A stretch of 57,646 nucleotides of DNA from Acinetobacter lwoffii (GTDB taxonomy: Bacteria > Pseudomonadota > Gammaproteobacteria > Pseudomonadales > Moraxellaceae): NCBI RefSeq assembly GCF_024129735.1, contig NZ_JAMXXK010000017.1, positions 1 to 57,646 of the forward strand, read 5' to 3'. Position numbers and translations under genes: made by a program. This document shows, one piece after another, positions 54,672-57,646 of this stretch (positions are counted from its first letter, which is position 1; the number at the start of each line of letters is the position of its first letter). The notes beneath the pieces are model-generated. The model worked only from the letters and a program-made list of their open reading frames with translations, was not told the origin of the DNA and made no database searches.

Positions 54672-55943
54672 TTATGCTTTTTGTGGATCGTATTGACGGT
54701 CTTTGATGAATATCCCTGACACTGCACCACACAAGAAATAGGCACCGCCCATAATCAGGAAACCTAGGCCAATTGAACCACCGCTGGCTGCCGCGCCAAT
54801 AATTGCAGGGGCAAACATGGCGCCAATACGGCCTGCATTATAAGCACCGCCTACCGCAGTACCACGAATCGAGGTGGCGAAGCTTTCTGTCATATAAGTG
54901 GCATTAATCGCATATGGAATACCATACAGGAATCCAAAGAAAATCAGCAGATAGGCAATGTTATCTGGTGTATTGAATAGCACAATCACGGGCAGGAAAA
55001 TCGCCGTTCCAATTGCTCCAAACGAAAAGACAGCGCGTCTACCCAGACGGTCTGCAGCAAAGCCCGCCAGAATTTTTCCGAAAATCATGGCTACATAGGT
55101 ACCAATCATATAGCCTGCCATGGATTTAAAATTCATGTGCAATTCAGATTCCAGATATGCCGGCATCCAGTTGTTTACGCCATAGTAGCCAAATTGCAGA
55201 AAACCGGCCGTAAAGATCCACAAAATAAACATTCTGCGATTCGCAGGATCCACGAAAATCTCTTTGACTGTGCTTTTTTTGGCGGGTTGCTGTGCTGTGA
55301 TTTCAGCTGGGGCATATAGACGCTGCAAACGTGCACGCTGCCAGGATTCTGGCTCAGGAACCAGTTTCTGGATAAAAATCGCCATAACCGAGGGAGTAAT
55401 GGCAATAAAAAACAGGGTTCGCCAGCCATATTCTGGAATGATCCAGCCTGCCAGTACAGTGGCCACAATATAACCGACGGTCCATCCTGCCTGTAAGGTA
55501 CCTAAAACCGTGGTGCGATATTCAGTTGGAACATATTCAGCCATGAGCGTATTGGCTGCAATATATAAAGAGCCTATGCCAAAGGCAGAAAGAAAGCGTA
55601 AAACAGCAAATTGTTCAAAGTTTTGTGCAAAACCTAAGGCTGCGGTCAATATGGAAAATACCAGAATCGAAATGACTACGGTACGTACACGGCCCAGACG
55701 GTCACAGGCCCAGCCACCCATAAAGCCACCAATCGCCATACCTGCTAAGGTAAAACTGCCCAGTGTACCGGCCTGCAGATTACTGAGACCAAACTCTGCT
55801 TTCAGGCTATTTAAACTGAAAGACAGCAGCAACATGTCCGCGCCATCTACCAGTAAAGCCAGAAAGGCGAAAATAAAAGCAATTTGCTGCGTTCGTTTGG
55901 TCGTAGGTTTAATCTTTTCTAATTCTCTCGCTAAATCCGTCAT
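54672..55943 (-). CDS. MFS transporter, aromatic acid:H+ symporter-like
   Basis: The 423-residue carrier has 12 hydrophobic segments and the MFS loop motif GGWACDRLGRVRTVV with a second copy GFAADRLGRRAVF. The LLVDGADMLLLSFSLNSLKAEFG start with acidic residue in helix 1 is like AAHS-family aromatic or other organic acid carriers. Its loss-scarred neighbour (CoA ligase) and the CoA-transferase suggest uptake of an acid that is then activated as CoA ester. Substrate unknown. Confidence 0.88.
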   Translation of the reverse strand: MTDLARELEKIKPTTKRTQQIAFIFAFLALLVDGADMLLLSFSLNSLKAEFGLSNLQAGTLGSFTLAGMAIGGFMGGWACDRLGRVRTVVISILVFSILTAALGFAQNFEQFAVLRFLSAFGIGSLYIAANTLMAEYVPTEYRTTVLGTLQAGWTVGYIVATVLAGWIIPEYGWRTLFFIAITPSVMAIFIQKLVPEPESWQRARLQRLYAPAEITAQQPAKKSTVKEIFVDPANRRMFILWIFTAGFLQFGYYGVNNWMPAYLESELHMNFKSMAGYMIGTYVAMIFGKILAGFAADRLGRRAVFSFGAIGTAIFLPVIVLFNTPDNIAYLLIFFGFLYGIPYAINATYMTESFATSIRGTAVGGAYNAGRIGAMFAPAIIGAAASGGSIGLGFLIMGGAYFLCGAVSGIFIKDRQYDPQKA

Positions 55944-56299
55944 ATTTAAATCTCTGTTTTCCTATCCTTAGGTTTTCATGATCTTTTATATTTAAAGCTA
56001 TTCCGCTAATGAATATGCTTTAAGGCTAATCCGTTTTTAATTCACTTGATTGACTCCTTTTTTAATCCTGTCTGGGAGATCGCTTTTTCCTTTTTATCAG
56101 TGACCTCTTGTTCTTCGTTCATACTTATATTTGCATCAGGCTAAAGAAAATAAGATGAATATTCATCATTTTAGATGTTTTATTTTGTTATACGAAATTT
56201 ATTATCATAAAGTTGATTGTTCTTTCATTTTCATATAGCTTTAAAAAGAGGGATAAGAACGATATGTCATTTGAATATGATCGAACAGGGAGCGTAATA
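55944..56299. other. Divergent intergenic region between the MFS and CoA-transferase genes
   Basis: No gene is seen. It is AT-rich and should hold promoters for both sides. An alternative CoA-transferase start lies at 56264. Confidence 0.35.
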
Positions 56300-57523
56300 A
56301 TGGGTGCCTTAACAGGATTTCGTGTACTGGATTTAAGCCGGATTTTGGCTGGGCCCTGGTGTAGCCAGATTCTGGCTGATCTGGGTGCAGAAGTGATCAA
56401 GATTGAAAAACCGGATCATGGGGATGATACCCGTATCTGGGGACCACCTTGGCTTAAAAATAATCAGCAGGAAGATACCCATGAATCGGCTTACTATCTT
56501 TCAGCCAATCGTGGTAAGTATTCGGTTGCCGTAGATTTATCTACCCCGGAAGGTCAAAGCATTATCAAGAAACTCGCAGAACAGAGTGATGTAGTGATTG
56601 AGAACTATAAAGCGGGTTCGTTGAAAAGATATGGTCTGGACTATGAAAGTCTGAGCCAGATAAATCCGCGTCTGGTGTACTGTTCCATTACTGGCTTTGG
56701 TCAAAATGGTCCGCGTGCGCAAGAGCCAGGTTATGACTTCATTGTTCAGGGTATGGGCGGCATGATGAGTGTTACGGGGGAACGTGATGACCTTCCAGGA
56801 GGTGGCCCGCAAAAAGCAGGTCTGGCCTTTGCCGATCTGACCACCGGCTTATATGCCGCAATTGCCATTCAGGCGGCTTTGTTGTCCCGTGAGAAAACCG
56901 GTGAAGGTCAGTATATTGATATGGCGCTGTTAGATACCCAGGTTGCTTCCCTCTCTGTTCTGGCCATGAATTATCTCACCTCAGGCAAAGTACCCGGTCG
57001 CTTCGGAAACGCGCATGCCAATATTGTGCCCTATCAGGTGTTCAAAGCCCAGGAAGGTGAATTTATTATTGCCTGTGGTAATGATCTGCAATTTCAAGCT
57101 TTGTGTCAGGCCGTTGGTCTGGCTAAGGTGGCAGAAGATCCTCGCTTCTTAAAAAATTCTGGACGTGTTACACATCGTGAAGAATTGACCACAGTTCTAC
57201 AGGCTCATTTCTATACTAGACCGGCAAAAACCTGGGTGGATTTAATCCATGCGGTTAAAGTACCGGTAGGAATGATCAATGACCTGAAACAGACTTTGCA
57301 AGAAGAACAGGTATTGGCACGCGATATGGTGATTCAGATGCCGCATACTTTACGTGAAGATTACACCTCAATCGGTTCACCGATTAAACTCTCCAAGACA
57401 CCGGTAGAATATAAAAAGGCCCCACCTTGTCTGGGTGAAGATACTGATGCCATTTTGAGTCAATATTTAAGTTCTGCTGAAATGGAAGAACTGAAAAGCA
57501 AAAAAGTTATCCAGCAGCGATAA
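56300..57523 (+). CDS. Class III CoA-transferase (CaiB/BaiF family)
   Basis: The enzyme moves CoA between organic acids; the closest relatives by eye are dicarboxylate (glutarate-type) CoA-transferases. The 407 residues show ALTGFRVLDLSRILAGPWCSQ, SANRGKYSVAVDL, ENYKAGSLKRYGLDY, CSITGFGQNGP, GYDFIVQGMGG, and the catalytic Asp in YIDMALLDTQVA. I prefer the ATG at 56300, preceded by GGGAG and matching the usual family start; the ATG at 56264 (GAGGG upstream) is possible. It is the last gene of the window and is closed by a strong terminator. Confidence 0.9.
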   Translation: MGALTGFRVLDLSRILAGPWCSQILADLGAEVIKIEKPDHGDDTRIWGPPWLKNNQQEDTHESAYYLSANRGKYSVAVDLSTPEGQSIIKKLAEQSDVVIENYKAGSLKRYGLDYESLSQINPRLVYCSITGFGQNGPRAQEPGYDFIVQGMGGMMSVTGERDDLPGGGPQKAGLAFADLTTGLYAAIAIQAALLSREKTGEGQYIDMALLDTQVASLSVLAMNYLTSGKVPGRFGNAHANIVPYQVFKAQEGEFIIACGNDLQFQALCQAVGLAKVAEDPRFLKNSGRVTHREELTTVLQAHFYTRPAKTWVDLIHAVKVPVGMINDLKQTLQEEQVLARDMVIQMPHTLREDYTSIGSPIKLSKTPVEYKKAPPCLGEDTDAILSQYLSSAEMEELKSKKVIQQR

Positions 57524-57577
57524 GCCTGCAAGCAGTAAAAAAGGAATCTTGCGATCATTGCTGTCCCACAATTTTTC

Positions 57578-57609
57578 ACAAGAGGAAGCTCATTTGAGCT
57601 TCCTCTTGT
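57578..57609 (+). terminator. Strong terminator after the CoA-transferase
   Basis: ACAAGAGGAAGCTC and its exact complement form a 14-bp stem with loop ATTT, followed by TTTTAT. Confidence 0.92.
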
Positions 57610-57646
57610 TTTATGGGTATTTTATCGGGTGAAAATAAAGCTTTTA

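Noticed and set aside
1..57646. tRNA, rRNA, CRISPR arrays and phage genes
   Set aside because: No cloverleaf-like, rRNA-like or regularly spaced repeat structure was noticed on reading; a dedicated scan would be needed to exclude small RNAs.

Overview
The window reads as a chromosomal segment of an Acinetobacter-type gammaproteobacterium. The evidence is a pmrCAB operon of Acinetobacter layout, the oxygen-dependent methionine synthase pair (short MetE-like core enzyme plus DUF1852), a thermostable-hemolysin/acyl-ligase remnant, moderate-to-low GC, and dense single-gene catabolic operons. There are no rRNA or tRNA genes and no CRISPR array. Family assignments come from reading translated sequence; no database search was run.

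Layout. (1) 1-3820: an AT-rich, degenerate accessory patch. It holds the tail of one CDS, three unrecognised ORFs or fragments, and an IS3-family element with -1 frameshift orfA/orfB, ending in a gene-free stretch. (2) 3821-4899: broken remnants of an acyl-ligase and a thermostable hemolysin gene. (3) 5013-9988: a lipid A/phospholipid module. dgkA and a PAP2 phosphatase face the convergent pmrC-pmrA-pmrB operon, and the same PmrA-type box (TTTAAG-N5-TTTAAG) precedes both dgkA and pmrC. (4) 10030-11296: an MgtC/DUF4010 membrane protein split by a frameshift in a homopolymer. (5) 11548-14228: DUF1852 (mesX), core methionine synthase (mesD) and a flavin reductase as one operon. (6) 14676-32518: a purine-catabolism region of about 18 kb. 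It has a five-gene BMP-type ABC importer/amidohydrolase operon, two HpxD-like Rieske oxygenases, a LysR regulator, the complete set of enzymes for urate to glyoxylate plus urea (hpxO, uraH, uraD, puuE, alc, allA), a urate/xanthine-type permease and a Tsx-like outer-membrane channel. (7) 32766-34404: a hipA-hipB toxin-antitoxin pair with reversed gene order. (8) 34609-42658: GABA/glutamate catabolism (gabD, gabT, gdhA, the MocR-type regulator gabR, gabP). (9) 43030-44242: an SDR and a small charged protein. (10) 44328-52622: a six-gene distal valine (isobutyrate) degradation operon with a divergent LysR gene. (11) 52794-57523: a DJ-1/PfpI protein, a scar joining a truncated CoA ligase to the tail of a MarR-like gene, an MFS carrier and a class III CoA-transferase.

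How the parts work together. The purine region is a near-complete route from outer membrane (Tsx-like channel) through import (ABC and NCS2 permease) to ring opening and urea release. Seven of its transcription units carry a sigma-54-like -24/-12 element (GG-N10-GC), so nitrogen control of the whole region is my main inference. The GABA block shows a second shared logic: one 40-bp direct-repeat operator (GAGCCA repeats 24 bp apart) lies before gabT, gabR and gabP. The lipid A block shows a third: PmrA probably co-induces the phosphoethanolamine transferase PmrC and the diacylglycerol kinase that would recycle the transferase's diacylglycerol by-product.
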